Origin: Pleomorphochaeta sp964545735
GTDB taxonomy: Bacteria > Spirochaetota > Spirochaetia > Sphaerochaetales > Sphaerochaetaceae
Direction of reading: 5' to 3'
Assembly: GCA_964545735.1 (NCBI GenBank)
Contig: CAZJGS010000065.1
Span: 1-14,410, forward strand
Length of the DNA stretch: 14,410 nt
The notes under the pieces are model-generated. The model was not told where the DNA came from. It saw nothing but the letters and a program-made list of their open reading frames with translations, and did not search any database. The position numbers were made by a program, and so were the translations under genes. Shown one piece after another: positions 14,246 to 14,410 of the stretch (position 1 is its first letter; each line of letters begins with the position of its first letter).

Positions 14246-14334
14246 TGTGTTCAAGGATAAGAGTTAAGTGATGCAAGTTACATAATCTTAATTATGGATT
14301 TTCAATACTTGGTATCTATCGAGAACACTTTTTT
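14246..14334 (+). ncRNA. Candidate small structured RNA or attenuator, about 85-90 nt
   Basis: Just after the predicted start, GTGTTC (14247-14252) pairs with GAACAC (14323-14328), which runs straight into six Ts (14329-14334). Nested inside are GATA/TATC (14256-14259 with 14317-14320), CAAGT/ACTTG (14274-14278 with 14307-14311) and a CATAAT-CTTA-ATTATG hairpin (14281-14296). The whole transcript would fold as one long interrupted hairpin whose base is the terminator. I recognise no known family (not tRNA, SRP RNA, or a common riboswitch). It could be a free small RNA or the attenuated leader of the next gene. Confidence 0.45.
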
Positions 14335-14410
14335 ACGATTAGTATTTCTAATTGTAATTGTTATTTGAAATTATGAGCGTTAGGGAAGAGAAATTAGAAA
14401 GCAAGTTATA

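Larger units (their letters stand above)
14127..14410 (+). other. Gene-free 3' end of the window
   Basis: No coding frame is credible here on either strand. The stretch holds a CCCTA/TAGGG pair (14137-14141 with 14173-14177), runs of T and A near 14192-14207, the promoter and small-RNA candidate listed separately, and a small ATTAG/CTAAT hairpin (14338-14352). The last 40 bases are purine-rich and may be the start of a leader of a gene beyond the window. Confidence 0.6.

Overview
The window comes from a low-GC, very AT-rich bacterium. Its Shine-Dalgarno sites are mostly AGGAG-like, it uses ATG, GTG and TTG starts, and gene spacing is tight. Together with the gene content (a V/A-type ATPase operon, a BspA-like leucine-rich-repeat protein and a PtsN-like EIIA), this suggests an anaerobic Bacillota of the Clostridia type. 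No species can be named from sequence alone. All convincing genes are on the + strand.

Layout. Bases 1-93 hold the 3' end of an unidentified gene, closed by an intrinsic terminator (111-171). A 340-base AT-rich gap follows and carries two candidate promoters. Next is a complete nine-gene V/A-type ATPase operon in the order G/H-C-I-K-F-E-A-B-D (434-8982), with overlaps or gaps of at most about 25 bases. G/H and E make the peripheral stalks, C and D-F the central stalk, A3B3 the catalytic head, and I plus the K ring the ion channel. The K subunit is a single hairpin behind a signal-peptide-like segment. It keeps the essential Glu98 but lacks the Gln, Thr and Tyr side chains that bind Na+ in Enterococcus hirae, so H+ coupling is more likely (inference).

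Directly behind subunit D, with 9 bases between, is a UspA-family protein. It is followed by a PtsN-like PTS EIIA domain with its phospho-accepting histidine (H69), and then by a 385-residue protein made of fourteen exactly 23-residue leucine-rich repeats with no signal peptide. No good terminator is visible between subunit D and a hairpin at 11275-11295. ATPase, Usp, EIIA and LRR may therefore share a transcript, although internal promoters are possible. This tail of signalling or adaptor-type proteins behind an ion pump is the most interesting gene-level feature.

The last two genes look unrelated to the pump: an EamA/DMT-family transporter (11369-12280) and a beta-CASP metallo-beta-lactamase-fold ribonuclease-like protein with all its catalytic motifs (12373-14049). 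The latter is closed by a strong 12-bp-stem terminator (14072-14126).

The final 284 bases have no gene. They do contain a promoter (TAGACA, 17-base spacer, extended-10 TATATT) whose predicted start lies at the base of a nested hairpin ending in six Ts (14247-14334). This is a good candidate for an unannotated small RNA or attenuator of about 85-90 nt.
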